NCBI RefSeq assembly: GCF_024345185.1
Contig: NZ_BROB01000008.1
Location: 1-64,000, forward strand
DNA from: Levilactobacillus humaensis
GTDB lineage: Bacteria; Bacillota; Bacilli; Lactobacillales; Lactobacillaceae
Length of the DNA: 64,000 nucleotides
Reading direction: 5' to 3'
Under the pieces are notes generated by a model that saw only the letters and a list, made by a program, of their open reading frames with translations, did no database searches and was not told where the DNA came from. Position 1 is the first letter of the stretch, and the number at the start of each line of letters is the position of its first letter. This document shows, one piece after another, positions 24,677-33,728 of this stretch. Both the position numbers and the translations under genes were made by a program.

Positions 24677-25849
24677 ATGAAGAAAGACGAGTATCAATTG
24701 AAGTTACCAGCTGATGTGAGTGAACAACTCAAGTTGGATCAGGACACACCGGTGAAATTGGTGGTGAAGCGGGACCGCCTCGTGGTCCAGTTCGCCGAGC
24801 CCCGGCTTCAGATTTTTCAGGGTCGGGTATTGGTATGGCCGCTAGCATTAGCTTTGCTGTCAGCTATCGGCTACTTTATCTACTGTGTCAGTCAGGGGCT
24901 GCATTCGGTTCGGTTGGTGGGGGACAACTCACTGGCGACCGGGATTATTGTGATTGGGACGGTGGTAGGTACCCTGTTGTTTGCGGGGTTCTTCATCCGC
25001 GACCGCAATAATCCCCGCAACCACTTCACCCAGAATATTTATTGGCGAAACTTCCCGGTGATCGTGTTATCCTTTGCCTTGATCGAAGTGCTCATGTTGA
25101 GTGGCAGTATGTGGTTACTGGGAACACTCTTCAAGGGAGCCATCTTCGATATCTTCACGGCTAGTGTGATTTTTATGGTCTTCAGTGCCGTTGTGAACCT
25201 GGTTATGGTGTATTTTGCCTTGATGGTGGATGCGGGCGTGCTGACCACTGTACTAACCCTGGTGATTATTAGCGGCGTCGTCATTGCGATGGCCGTGAAC
25301 AACCAGCGATATTGGTGGCAACACAACCTGAGTTTCCTGGGGACGAACAATGCCTCCAGTGGGTGGCAATTCAACGCGACGTTGATCTTTGCGGCCTTGC
25401 TGATGATTGCCCTCATCGATTACCTCTTCGTCAGTCTCCAGGAGTTCTTCCCGAAGTCGCGTCGGCTGTTGGTGCTACGAATCTTATTAACGCTGACGGC
25501 GGTGGACTTGGGACTGGTTGGGGTTTTCCCCAACAATGTGTCCTCCCACGCATTGCATGACCAAGTGGCGACCTTTCTCGTTTACCTCATCATGGCCCTG
25601 ATCGTCGGGGTGCGTTGGCTCCTGCCACAGGTAACTCGGGAATTCCTGTATCTCTCCTATGGTGTCGGGGTGGCCTTGTTCGTGGCGGAAATTCTTTTCC
25701 GCTGGGTCGGCTACTTCTCCCTGACGGCGTTTGAGATGATGGCATTTGTCTTGGCCTTTGGGTGGTTGCTGATGTTGCTGGATCGGATTGAAAATCTGAT
25801 CAATACCGGGACAGCCGGGGAAATTGTTCAAAATAGAGAAAACAATTAG
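24677..25849 (+). CDS. Multi-pass membrane protein with N-terminal AbrB-like segment (DUF998-like)
   Basis: 390 residues from the ATG at 24677 (GGGGGAAAG upstream). The first 45 residues (KKDEYQLKLPADVSEQLKL, then TPVKLVVKRDRLVVQF) read like a SpoVT/AbrB swapped-hairpin. The remainder has about nine hydrophobic helices (starting near residues 56, 91, 126, 155, 185, 228, 270, 297 and 325) and a VDLGLVGVFPNN motif typical of DUF998 membrane proteins. Joining a DNA-binding-like hairpin to an integral membrane domain is unusual and could signal a membrane-tethered regulator or an AbrB fold used for oligomerisation. Function unknown. Confidence 0.75.
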   Translation: MKKDEYQLKLPADVSEQLKLDQDTPVKLVVKRDRLVVQFAEPRLQIFQGRVLVWPLALALLSAIGYFIYCVSQGLHSVRLVGDNSLATGIIVIGTVVGTLLFAGFFIRDRNNPRNHFTQNIYWRNFPVIVLSFALIEVLMLSGSMWLLGTLFKGAIFDIFTASVIFMVFSAVVNLVMVYFALMVDAGVLTTVLTLVIISGVVIAMAVNNQRYWWQHNLSFLGTNNASSGWQFNATLIFAALLMIALIDYLFVSLQEFFPKSRRLLVLRILLTLTAVDLGLVGVFPNNVSSHALHDQVATFLVYLIMALIVGVRWLLPQVTREFLYLSYGVGVALFVAEILFRWVGYFSLTAFEMMAFVLAFGWLLMLLDRIENLINTGTAGEIVQNRENN

Positions 25850-25859
25850 ATCCAAGTGA

Positions 25860-25889
25860 GCCAGTCGCAAAATTTGCGGCTGGTTTTTT
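25860..25889 (+). terminator. Terminator of the DUF998-like gene
   Basis: CCAGTCGCAAA pairs with TTTGCGGCTGG, then TTTTTT. Confidence 0.88.
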
Positions 25890-26213
25890 GAATACCATTT
25901 TGGCAAGAGAGAGGGTCTTAACTAATCACTGCCACAGTTACTTCATTTGGAGCAATTTGAAAATTTGTTAAATGATGGCGGCTGAGAGATCGTCTTCCTT
26001 TGATAGAATGAGAAGTTAAATGGAAAGTTAGTGTTCAAAATAACACTGGAAAAGGCGAGATATCAGTCGGTAAAAGTTGTATTCAAAACGTGTCATCGCT
26101 TCCAAAAAATGATAGGATAAAGAAGTAATGGCAGAAAACTTTTTTAATAACAAATGGTCGATATGAGAAAACAATAAGTATAAAAATGGTTGGCTATGAT
26201 AGAAGGGTTGAGA
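25890..26213. other. 324-bp intergenic region before the BspA-type gene
   Basis: AT-rich. A TAGAAT hexamer (26004-26009) could be a -10 but lacks a convincing -35. No RNA gene or open frame is supported. AGAAGGG at 26200-26206 is the ribosome site of the next gene. Confidence 0.5.
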
Positions 26214-28616
26214 ATGTTGCACAAATGGCAGTTTAAATGGCTAGGTGTCTTAACAGCATTAGTGATTGGCTTGACACCAGTCATTGGCGTTCTTCTGATG
26301 TCAACGCCGGTCCCGGCTGCTGCGGCAACCACGGACAGTTCGGCTTTGGACCAATTAGTTGCCAGCAATGTTTCCGCAGTCTCGAGTACGTCTAACGAGA
26401 CGAGTAGCTCTGACAGCAAGACTAGCGCTGTCCCATCGGTAACGAAGGCCTCACTGGCTAGAGCGACGACCACCACGGATATTGCCCGTGGCACCAATGG
26501 TTCCGTTACCTGGCGGATTGACAGTGCCGGGGTGTTGCATCTGAGCGGTGGGTCTTTCGAGTATTTACCAGCCGCGTTTTCGCCTTGGGCGAATGATACG
26601 ATGACGGCTAACGTTGGCGGTAACTATGCCGCAGATATCACTGCGATCAGTATCGAAGGTGAGATTACCACGACGGCAAAGACTACCCAGTACAGTTTTC
26701 TCTTCGCTGGTTTGCCCAACGTGACTACGATTACCGGATTGGACAAGTTGAATATGGCAGGTGCGACGAAGTCGATGGCCATGTTCCAAAACGATACTAG
26801 CCTAACTAGTCTTGACTTTGGCAATAATGATTTCTCCAGTATCACCGGTTCCAGAAGTATGTTTCAGGGAGACACCAGTTTGACTTCGGTTCAGATGCCC
26901 AATGCTGACTTTGGTGCCGACAAGTCGTTCCAACAAATGTTTTCTGGCTGTACAGCGCTAACCAGTTTGGATATGTCCAACTGGAATGTCAGTCAAGTGA
27001 CGACCACGTTACAGATGTTTTATCAGTGTTCAGCGTTGACGACCGTGACCACCACGGGTTGGCAAGATGGTCAGGTGACCGACATGACCCAAATGTTCGA
27101 TGGTGATAAGGCGTTAACCACTGTCACGACGGCCGATTGGCAACTGGGAAATGTGACGACGTTGGCACGATCCTTTGCCGCCTGCAGTTCGCTGACGACC
27201 CTAGAAACTGGTCAGTGGAATACGGCATCCGTCAAGAACTTCAATAGTTTGTTTCTAGGTGACAGTAAGTTAGCCACGGTGGATGTTGCTAATTGGAATA
27301 CTAGCCAGGCGACAAATATCGGGTACCTTTTCTATAATTGTACGGTGATTAATGGCTTGTCAGTGGGTAACTGGGATACGAAGGCAGTTAGTGTGATGTC
27401 TGCTCTCTTTGGAAACTGTCGGGGGCTGACTAGCGTGGATGTTGCCAAGTGGAATACCAGTCAGGTCCAGTCGATGGACTACCTTTTCTTTAATTGTTCA
27501 AAACTGGCTAGCCTAGACGTTGCCAACTGGGATACGAGTAAGGTGACGACGCTAAGTAACACTTTTGCTAGCTGTTCATCGTTGACCACTCTGGATGTTT
27601 CCAAGTGGGATACGAGTGCTGTAACCAGAATGGACTATATCTTTAACGGTGATACTGGGCTGACAGCTTTGCCGGTAAGCAGCTGGGATACCAGTCAGGT
27701 CACCATGTTGACCTGCGCGTTCTTGGGCTGTAGCAAGGTAACCTCATTGGACCTCAGCAATTGGGATACGAGTAACGTCACGAGTTACGCTGGGGTCTTT
27801 CAGCAGGATTACAAATTACAGCACCTGACGTTAGGCAAGGCCTTTGATTTCCACGGTAGTACGGCTTGGGGGTTACCAGCGGCGTCTTCGGTGAGCCCGT
27901 ATAGTGGTAAATGGCAATTGGGTACCGATGGACCGTCTTACAGTGTCGCAGACTTGATGACGACCTATGACGGCAGCACGATGGCTGGTCAGTATAACTG
28001 GGGCCAGGAAGGTCATGTGACCGTCCGGTATGTCGATACTGATGGCACTAGTCTAGCTAGTGATGAGGTCTTAACCGGTGATACTGGGACGACTTACACG
28101 ACCGCGCCGCAGACCTTCAGTGGTTATACGCTGAGTCAGACGCCAGCTAATGCGACAGGTAAATTCAGCACTACGGCCACCACGGTTACCTACGTTTATC
28201 AGGGCGAGCTGTTCTTCAGCAATACCCCAGGTAGCGTTGACTTTGGGACCCACGTCTTGACGGGAATTGCCACGACGTATTCGGCGACTGCTAGTCCAAG
28301 CTTGGCAGTTCAGGATAATCGGAGTCTAGGGTCCAAATGGACCTTGATGGCCCAACTCGGTGATTCTGGTTTCACCGGTACTAATACTGGGAAACAACTG
28401 GCCGCCACCGTGGCTTACCAGAATAACGGGATTGCGACAACGATTGGGAATACGGTCACGCCCGTGTTGACCCATACCACCGGGGATCATTTACCCGTGG
28501 ATATCTCGAGTGGGTGGAGGACCAGTAACGGCCTGATTCTGAAGGCTTCCGGTAGTGTGGTTGCCGACAGTTATTCGGGGACGATTACCTGGACGTTGAC
28601 CAACAGTGTGTCTTAG
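26214..28616 (+). CDS. BspA-type leucine-rich-repeat surface protein with MucBP and WxL domains
   Basis: 800 residues from the ATG at 26214, selected because AGAAGGG is 7 nt upstream. Signal peptide to about residue 40 (PVPAAAA). Residues about 150-590 form some 18 BspA/DUF285 repeats of 23-24 residues with the core LDVANWDTSKVTTLSNTFASC-like pattern (aromatic, N/K-W-x-T-S). A MucBP-like module follows (VTVRYVDTDGTSL to TVTYVYQ, about 602-665), and a C-terminal WxL domain ends the protein (KWTLMAQL near 715, ITWTLTNSVS at the end). It should stick non-covalently to the wall and bind host or plant glycans. It stands apart from the csc-like operon. Confidence 0.9.
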   Translation: MLHKWQFKWLGVLTALVIGLTPVIGVLLMSTPVPAAAATTDSSALDQLVASNVSAVSSTSNETSSSDSKTSAVPSVTKASLARATTTTDIARGTNGSVTWRIDSAGVLHLSGGSFEYLPAAFSPWANDTMTANVGGNYAADITAISIEGEITTTAKTTQYSFLFAGLPNVTTITGLDKLNMAGATKSMAMFQNDTSLTSLDFGNNDFSSITGSRSMFQGDTSLTSVQMPNADFGADKSFQQMFSGCTALTSLDMSNWNVSQVTTTLQMFYQCSALTTVTTTGWQDGQVTDMTQMFDGDKALTTVTTADWQLGNVTTLARSFAACSSLTTLETGQWNTASVKNFNSLFLGDSKLATVDVANWNTSQATNIGYLFYNCTVINGLSVGNWDTKAVSVMSALFGNCRGLTSVDVAKWNTSQVQSMDYLFFNCSKLASLDVANWDTSKVTTLSNTFASCSSLTTLDVSKWDTSAVTRMDYIFNGDTGLTALPVSSWDTSQVTMLTCAFLGCSKVTSLDLSNWDTSNVTSYAGVFQQDYKLQHLTLGKAFDFHGSTAWGLPAASSVSPYSGKWQLGTDGPSYSVADLMTTYDGSTMAGQYNWGQEGHVTVRYVDTDGTSLASDEVLTGDTGTTYTTAPQTFSGYTLSQTPANATGKFSTTATTVTYVYQGELFFSNTPGSVDFGTHVLTGIATTYSATASPSLAVQDNRSLGSKWTLMAQLGDSGFTGTNTGKQLAATVAYQNNGIATTIGNTVTPVLTHTTGDHLPVDISSGWRTSNGLILKASGSVVADSYSGTITWTLTNSVS

Positions 28617-28649
28617 ACTGTGAAGAAATTTTTGAATGTGAACAAAATG

Positions 28650-28684
28650 AAAGGACCGTTCCCGATTGAGGGAAACGGTCCTTT
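28650..28684. terminator. Bidirectional terminator
   Basis: AAAGGACCGTTCCC, GATTGA, GGGAAACGGTCCTTT, between the convergent BspA-type and chitosanase genes. Confidence 0.88.
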
Positions 28685-28688
28685 GTGA

Positions 28689-29498
28689 TCAGTTGAGATG
28701 GTAATGGTCGCCATACATTTGCCATTTCAGGGGACGCTTGAGTTGAAAATTTTTATCGCGGATGAATTGACGCTGAGCAGTCAGCCGAGAGAGGTCGTGG
28801 TGGGCCGCCTCTTGGCGCATGATGGGGGTGCGAGCTTTGAGAAAGGCATTGAGATAGTGGGCCTCATTACCGCCCTGACGCGGTGTTTTAGCCAGCCGTT
28901 TGGCTTGACGACGAATACCGCCGAAGCTACTCTTGTCGTTACCAGGACCGTGAACCACCATGGCGTCGTAATAGATGTATTGTCCCAACGGGCTCAGATT
29001 ATCTTGTTTAGCCGCGCGTAGCACCGGATTCAGGTACTCGGTATCTAGAATATGGTTTTCGGCCTGCACGAGTTGTGAATCCTTGGCGGCCTGTTGCCAA
29101 GCGTGGATGAAGGGGTGACCCAGGCCATGGTGGGTTGCGGACCCAACGGCGGCCTTGAGAGCGGGCAGGTAAGGCTTGAGTCCATTGTGCTGGGGCTTCA
29201 AGTGAACGTAACGTTGGATGACTTGACGGAGATCGCCGTTGGCCGTCGTGAACCCAATGATCCCAGCGGTATAACCACGCCCATCGCCAATATCTTCGAT
29301 ATAACCGTACTGGCGATGATAATTTGTGGTTGAATTCTCGGCACTCGCAACCAAGGAGAAAGTGGTGTCGCGGCGTTGGCCGGTCTTGATGGTCTGCCCA
29401 GGTTGATAGCCTGAGGTGGCGGATGGTGACTGGCAACCGGCTAGGGCGAGGGCCAGTAGACCGATTGCTGTGATTATTTTGACTGGTTGGTGCTTCAT
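28689..29498 (-). CDS. GH46 family chitosanase, lipoprotein
   Basis: 269 residues. A lipoprotein signal (LALAGC, Cys22) anchors it to the outer face of the membrane. The catalytic region SAENSTTNYHRQYGYIEDI then GDGRGYTAGIIGF matches GH46 chitosanases: Glu54 (general acid) and Asp72 (18 residues later, general base) have the spacing of Glu22 and Asp40 in the Streptomyces N174 enzyme. The later helices (DTEYLNPVLRAA, QYIYYDAMVVHGPG) also fit. The family usually cuts chitosan; for a lactobacillus, fungal or insect chitosan or deacetylated glycan is a plausible substrate. Secreted versions are the norm, so membrane tethering is notable. Confidence 0.85.
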   Translation of the reverse strand: MKHQPVKIITAIGLLALALAGCQSPSATSGYQPGQTIKTGQRRDTTFSLVASAENSTTNYHRQYGYIEDIGDGRGYTAGIIGFTTANGDLRQVIQRYVHLKPQHNGLKPYLPALKAAVGSATHHGLGHPFIHAWQQAAKDSQLVQAENHILDTEYLNPVLRAAKQDNLSPLGQYIYYDAMVVHGPGNDKSSFGGIRRQAKRLAKTPRQGGNEAHYLNAFLKARTPIMRQEAAHHDLSRLTAQRQFIRDKNFQLKRPLKWQMYGDHYHLN

Positions 29499-29713
29499 GC
29501 GGACAGACTTCTTTCTCGGTACGGATAGGTTGTGTGTAGACTTTACTCTAGTTTAACAAGATACCTTCAGGTCTAAAATGATTAGTTGGTGGTCTTAATC
29601 GATGTTTAATCGTTTGTCCCACGTTGAATTGATTTTCAGCAGATGGTGGTTAATCATTGGCAAAAGGGTTCAGTTCGGTATAATCAAAACAACAAGTAAG
29701 GGAGGTTACCACG

Positions 29714-30529
29714 ATGAGTTTAGGCACGACACTCAAACAGGTTCGCCAACAACGGCATCTCACCCAACGGGAGGTGGCTCAGGACATCTGTGCCCAGTCG
29801 ATGTTGTCGGCAATCGAGAACGACCGTTATACGCCCAATGCGACGCTTTTAATGCGGTTATGCGAACGACTGACAATCAGTTTAAGTGAGATTAGTCTGG
29901 CTCAGAACTTCGATGTGGGGCCGCAGATGGCGTTTAACCAGCGCGTTGAGGTGCTCTGTAACCAGCATCGCTATGCAGAACTTCAGGCCTTTCTAAAACA
30001 AGATGACGTGATGGCGGCGATTGATTCCGATGAACAGACCCAGGCCTATTACTATTATCTGGGGGTCACGGATATTCAGCTGGGCCCCGACCTCGTTGCC
30101 GCAGAACAGAGCTTCCAGTTGAGTCTAGCGAGTGCGGTGAGTGGTCGCCCCACGACACTGACCCGAATCGCTCAGATGTCATTGGCTTTGGTGCGAGGGC
30201 GCCAGCATCGGCAGGCAGACGCTCAGAAGCTGGTGATTACGGCGTTGGCCGATCTGGCCAACAGTCCCTATGAGGAAAATCTAAACATTTTGTTCTACTT
30301 AGCGGCGCTCTTTGATTTTGAAGCCCAACGGGACAACGCGGCCATGCAACGGATCGTGATGGGGATTCAATTTGCGACCGACCATAACTCCCATTATCTA
30401 TTGGCTAACGATTACCATCTGTTGGCCGTGATTGCGGAACGCAGTGAACGTTTGGCAGACGAAGACTATCGCCGATCCGAGAAGCTACTCGCCAAACTCT
30501 TTCACGAAAAAATATACGACCGTTTCTAA
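29714..30529 (+). CDS. Rgg/PlcR-type XRE transcriptional regulator with TPR-like domain
   Basis: 271 residues, AAGGGAGG upstream. N-terminal XRE helix-turn-helix (LKQVRQQRHLTQREVAQDICAQSMLSAIENDRYTP, about 7-42) and a long all-helical C-terminal domain of TPR-like repeats are typical of the RRNPP/Rgg family, which often binds short secreted peptides. No clear signal-peptide gene is seen beside it (29499-29713 and 30530-30603 were read for one). The next gene, an SRPBCC protein, has its own ribosome site 65 bp downstream and may be its target. Confidence 0.85.
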   Translation: MSLGTTLKQVRQQRHLTQREVAQDICAQSMLSAIENDRYTPNATLLMRLCERLTISLSEISLAQNFDVGPQMAFNQRVEVLCNQHRYAELQAFLKQDDVMAAIDSDEQTQAYYYYLGVTDIQLGPDLVAAEQSFQLSLASAVSGRPTTLTRIAQMSLALVRGRQHRQADAQKLVITALADLANSPYEENLNILFYLAALFDFEAQRDNAAMQRIVMGIQFATDHNSHYLLANDYHLLAVIAERSERLADEDYRRSEKLLAKLFHEKIYDRF

Positions 30530-30603
30530 ATATCAGGATACTGATTTTATCCCTTTGGAGGAACCCGCTAGAATGAGGTCATCATCTAGAGGAGGTTCTT
30601 AAC

Positions 30604-31011
30604 ATGACAAACACAGCAGTCTTTACCAATGAGGTCTTAGCCCAGGCGACGGTCGCAGATAGCCAGAAGGTTCTGGCCGACCCGCAGTCACTATTGAAGT
30701 GGGTCCCAGACATTACGACGGTGACAGCGGGGGCAAATGCCTTCGAGGTTACCCGGCAAGGTGCGGCGCTGAATCAACACGAGCGGATCACCGTGACGGC
30801 AGGGGATGGCCAAGTGACCTATGAGAGTACTCAGGGACGATTGGCTTACCGATTGGTTTTTACCCTGACCGCGAAGGAAGCCGGTACGCTGATTCAAGAG
30901 GCCTTGTACGTGCCGGATCATACCGGTTTGCCAATCAAATTGATGGCGCCGATTGCGAAGCGCGCCTTTCACCAGAATCTGACTCGACTCGCCCAGATCG
31001 TCGCGAGCTAG
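30604..31011 (+). CDS. SRPBCC-fold (START/polyketide-cyclase-like) protein
   Basis: 135 residues, preceded by AGAGGAGG. The pattern of an N-terminal strand (TAVFTNEVLAQATVADSQKVLADPQSLLKWVPDI), a beta-rich centre and a long C-terminal helix (MAPIAKRAFHQNLTRLAQIV) matches SRPBCC ligand-binding domains. It probably binds a hydrophobic molecule. No catalytic residues can be assigned. It may be co-regulated with the upstream XRE gene. Confidence 0.75.
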   Translation: MTNTAVFTNEVLAQATVADSQKVLADPQSLLKWVPDITTVTAGANAFEVTRQGAALNQHERITVTAGDGQVTYESTQGRLAYRLVFTLTAKEAGTLIQEALYVPDHTGLPIKLMAPIAKRAFHQNLTRLAQIVAS

Positions 31012-31016
31012 GGGTT

Positions 31017-31056
31017 AAAACAGGCACACCGCAGAATTTCTCGGTGTGCCTGTTTT
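31017..31056. terminator. Bidirectional terminator
   Basis: AAAACAGGCACACCG pairs with CGGTGTGCCTGTTTT around a 9-nt loop, between convergent genes. Confidence 0.9.
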
Positions 31057-31058
31057 GG

Positions 31059-31583
31059 TTATTTTGAATGATTAACGACTGCCAGATTGTGTGGCATGTG
31101 CCGAACTTTTTTCTCGACGTGGTCGTGGTTGAGCTGTTTGACGATCTTGGATAGGGTCGTCGTGGCCGTCTGATCCTTTCGAAAGGAGTGGACGATGAAG
31201 CTGTCGTAAAGAACTTGTTGGTTCTTAATGGTAAACCAGTTGGGGGCCAAATTTTTCTGTGCGCTGGTCATGTGTTGATCCGGCCAGACCAAATACTTGC
31301 GACTGTCCTTGTGGGGATAGATCTCGACCTGCCAGCCGGCCTGCATGTCAGCCACCTCTTGCCAACGAGGGAGCTTGGTGTGGTGGATGGCAAAGTAGAT
31401 GATGGCGGCATAGGTCAATGACTTATCGTGTTGCAGTTCCGAGACGGTCAGCGGTTTTACTTTTGGCTTGGTGGTCGTTGGCTGGGGTTGATGAGGTGTG
31501 GGGGTTGTCTTAGCTCCACAGGCCGTCAACGTAAGGCTGGCCAGGATGATCATTAGACTCGTGGCCCAGATTTTCTTAGACAT
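31059..31583 (-). CDS. Hypothetical lipoprotein
   Basis: 174 residues. Signal with lipobox LTAC (Cys22), then a Pro/Thr/Lys-rich linker (TPTPHQPQPTTTKPKVKP) and a small domain (about 48-174) with the pattern AAIIYFAIHHTKLPRWQEV and FIVHSF. Similar lipoproteins are common and uncharacterised in lactobacilli. AAGGACC precedes the ATG. Function unknown; neighbours give no hint. Confidence 0.7.
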   Translation of the reverse strand: MSKKIWATSLMIILASLTLTACGAKTTPTPHQPQPTTTKPKVKPLTVSELQHDKSLTYAAIIYFAIHHTKLPRWQEVADMQAGWQVEIYPHKDSRKYLVWPDQHMTSAQKNLAPNWFTIKNQQVLYDSFIVHSFRKDQTATTTLSKIVKQLNHDHVEKKVRHMPHNLAVVNHSK

Positions 31584-31647
31584 TGGCTGGTCCTTTCTCA
31601 GAATAATTATGTTTTCTAGTTTAGTCGTTAAGGACTAAAAGCGCAAA

Positions 31648-31678
31648 AATAAAAAACCGGCTAGCCCCAGCTAGTCGG
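31648..31678 (-). terminator. Terminator of the Apf-like gene
   Basis: On the minus strand CCGACTAG, loop CTGGGG-like, CTAGCCGG then TTTTTT. Confidence 0.75.
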
Positions 31679-31764
31679 TCAGTTACTCAGTCAATTCTAT
31701 GTCCAAACAAGAACCCTGATGATTTGTGCTATGTAGCGATAAGGTACGAACAGCCGACGCTATT

Positions 31765-32166
31765 TTAGTACCAGTGATGACTCTGCCAGAAACGCTTAGC
31801 CTTCGTCCAAGTGCCGTAACGACCACTGACGTAGTTGTTGGCAACACGTTCTTGGTTAGCAGGTGAGTAATCACCGTGCAGGTAAGACTTCAATAATTGG
31901 TAACGACCGTAACAACGACCATTACGAGCGGAGTAGTTGTAGCCGGATTCGCGTTTAGCGATCCAATTCTTAGCAGATCTTTGTTTTTTCGAAAGATTCT
32001 TATTGATTTCGGCGATTTTCTTTGCCTGGCTCTTGGAGACCTTGCTCGATGCCTGAGCCGTAGTCGTGGTTTCAGGCATGAGGTTGGCCGTCACATCGGT
32101 AAGAGTCCCGAAGGAGAAGCCAAATAGTAATAATAATGTTGCGATTTTAATTTTAAATTTTGACAT
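31765..32166 (-). CDS. Apf-like secreted protein with lysozyme-like C-terminal domain
   Basis: 133 residues; signal peptide to about residue 39. The C-terminal domain (about 65-133) reads AKNWIAKRESGYNYSARNG, then CYGRYQLLKSYLHGDYS, ERVANNYVSGRYGTW and a terminal FWQSHHWY, closely matching the C-terminal domain of aggregation-promoting factors of lactobacilli. RESG carries the glutamate equivalent to the catalytic Glu of transglycosylases. The protein is shorter than classical Apf and lacks a LysM domain and the Gln/Ala-rich middle. It is expected to be secreted and to act on peptidoglycan, affecting cell shape or aggregation. Confidence 0.85.
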   Translation of the reverse strand: MSKFKIKIATLLLLFGFSFGTLTDVTANLMPETTTTAQASSKVSKSQAKKIAEINKNLSKKQRSAKNWIAKRESGYNYSARNGRCYGRYQLLKSYLHGDYSPANQERVANNYVSGRYGTWTKAKRFWQSHHWY

Positions 32167-32361
32167 TTCGATAACTTCCTCATCCCTTAATTGCTAATTG
32201 CAGTATACCGGAGAAATGTTGCAAACATGTTAACAGCCGGTTACCAGGCAGTTAAAAGGACTTCACAACATCTGGGGAGTTAGGGTTGGCCCTGATTGGT
32301 GTGGGGCCTTCAATTCCTTGAGGATCCTATGATACCGGGCTTAAGAAGTTCTTAAGAAATC

Positions 32362-32396
32362 AAAAAACAGCCGTTCAAATATTACAAACGGCTGTC
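32362..32396 (-). terminator. Terminator of uppP
   Basis: On the minus strand ACAGCCGTTT, loop, AACGGCTGT then TTTTTT. Confidence 0.85.
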
Positions 32397-32436
32397 ACAT
32401 AACTTGTAACAAACTGGCAATATTGGGGTCAGATAA

Positions 32437-33264
32437 TTAGTTGAGCAACCCAAAATAAGCAATTACCAAGGTTCCAAGGGCGATTCGATACCACCCGAAG
32501 ACCTTGAAGTCATTGTTACGAATGTAGCTGAGAAGGAACTTGATGGCCAGATAGGCTACGAGAAAGGACACCACGGTTCCAGTCGTGAGCACTGCCAGTT
32601 GCATGCCAGTGAAATGGTTGCCGTGGATGAGGTACTTCAAGACTTTCAGGCTGGAGGCCCCCAGCATGGTGGGGATGGCCAGGAAAAAGGAAAATTCGGT
32701 AGCTACGTAACGTGAGGTTCCCAATAAGATGGCACCCAAGATGGTGGCACCGGAGCGTGAGGTTCCGGGGACCATGGCCAGCACTTGGCACAGACCGATC
32801 AGGACGGCCATCGTGATTGGGAGTTGGTTGAGATCAGTGTAACGGGGCCGCTTGGTTTTATTGTAGGCTTCGATCACGATAAACAGGATGCCGTAGACAA
32901 TCAGGGTGCCCGCAATGACCTGCCAGCTTGTGAGGTGCGCATCCATCCAGTCGTTTAACGGCAAGCCCACGATGATCGCTGGCAGAACGGCAATGATGAC
33001 CTTGAACCAGAGTACCCAGGTTTGGTGCCGCTCCAGATTGGATTTCCGCGGGGCCCAGGGATTGAGTTTATTGAAGTAGATTACGACCACCGCAAAGATG
33101 GCGCCCAGCTGGATAACCACCATAAACATATTGATAAAGGCCGTGGGTTCGTTGAGCTTCACGAAGGCGTCGGCTAAGTACAGGTGGCCAGTGGAACTAA
33201 TCGGTAGGAATTCCGTAATCCCTTCGATAATACCCAAGATGACCACTTTAATGATTTCTAACAC
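32437..33264 (-). CDS. uppP: Undecaprenyl-diphosphatase UppP (BacA family)
   Basis: 275 residues with a GTG start at 33264 (GAAGGACC upstream). It dephosphorylates undecaprenyl pyrophosphate to recycle the lipid carrier for cell-wall synthesis, releasing phosphate at the outer face, and gives basal bacitracin resistance. Family motifs are present: [15 protein letters not shown] (about 14-28) and [11 protein letters not shown] (about 163-173), with seven to eight membrane helices. It has a single-gene transcript with its own terminator. The promoter shows three TTTACA/TTTACC hexamers at 11-bp phasing (33324-33377), suggesting PhoP control. Confidence 0.95.
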   Translation of the reverse strand: MLEIIKVVILGIIEGITEFLPISSTGHLYLADAFVKLNEPTAFINMFMVVIQLGAIFAVVVIYFNKLNPWAPRKSNLERHQTWVLWFKVIIAVLPAIIVGLPLNDWMDAHLTSWQVIAGTLIVYGILFIVIEAYNKTKRPRYTDLNQLPITMAVLIGLCQVLAMVPGTSRSGATILGAILLGTSRYVATEFSFFLAIPTMLGASSLKVLKYLIHGNHFTGMQLAVLTTGTVVSFLVAYLAIKFLLSYIRNNDFKVFGWYRIALGTLVIAYFGLLN

Positions 33265-33323
33265 GCAAGGTCCTTCTTTCTAGAACGAATAAGTCTGCCA
33301 CAAGGTGACAGCGGTTAGGGTTC

Positions 33324-33377
33324 ATCGTATCGAATTGGTGTAAAGGTGAGATTGCGGTTGTGTAAAATGTTGGTAAA
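33324..33377 (-). promoter_or_regulatory. Putative PhoP-type promoter of uppP
   Basis: On the minus strand: TTTACC (33372-33377), N5, TTTACA (33361-33366), N16, TTTACA (33339-33344), N9, TACGAT (-10, 33324-33329). The first two are 11 bp apart and the last two 22 bp, all one helical phase. Confidence 0.55.
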
Positions 33378-33495
33378 TGGGACGATTCAGTGTGATAGAA
33401 AGAAGCATTTGTGTAAGTCCAATTGAAATACATCGATATGTGTTAGCGATATACTACTTATATTGAAGAAACTTAGGCCGCTAAGGAGGTATTAG

Positions 33496-33666
33496 GTGGA
33501 TAGAAAACGAGATATTTCTGAAGAAAAAGGGAAACGGAAACTAAAAGAAGAAACTAGGAAGGCAATTCAGGAAAGTAAAAATGGCACTGGAGAAACCTTT
33601 GAGTCCTTTTCAAGCTGGAAAGATAGTCTATCAAAGTTGACGAATTCAAATGAGAGTAAAGAATAA
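33496..33666 (+). CDS. Small charged hypothetical protein (56 residues)
   Basis: GTG start at 33496 with a strong AAGGAGG (33483-33489) 6 nt upstream; stop TAA at 33664. The product is highly hydrophilic: an N-terminal Lys/Arg/Glu-rich helix (RKRDISEEKGKRKLKEETRK) and a Ser/Asn-rich C-terminus ending NESKE. It has no membrane segment and no family I recognise. The base composition (AT-rich) differs from its neighbours, which suggests transfer or a remnant of a mobile or toxin-antitoxin locus. Confidence 0.55.
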   Translation: MDRKRDISEEKGKRKLKEETRKAIQESKNGTGETFESFSSWKDSLSKLTNSNESKE

Positions 33667-33728
33667 TGTATTGGTGATGAAGGCACGAAATTGTGTAATG
33701 GCTGTTTATTTGGCAAAGGCCAATGTAA

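Noticed and set aside
29602-29889. 95-codon frame overlapping the XRE regulator start, considered as a peptide pheromone gene
   Set aside because: It runs into the regulator in another frame, has no ribosome site and no typical signal-peptide pattern.
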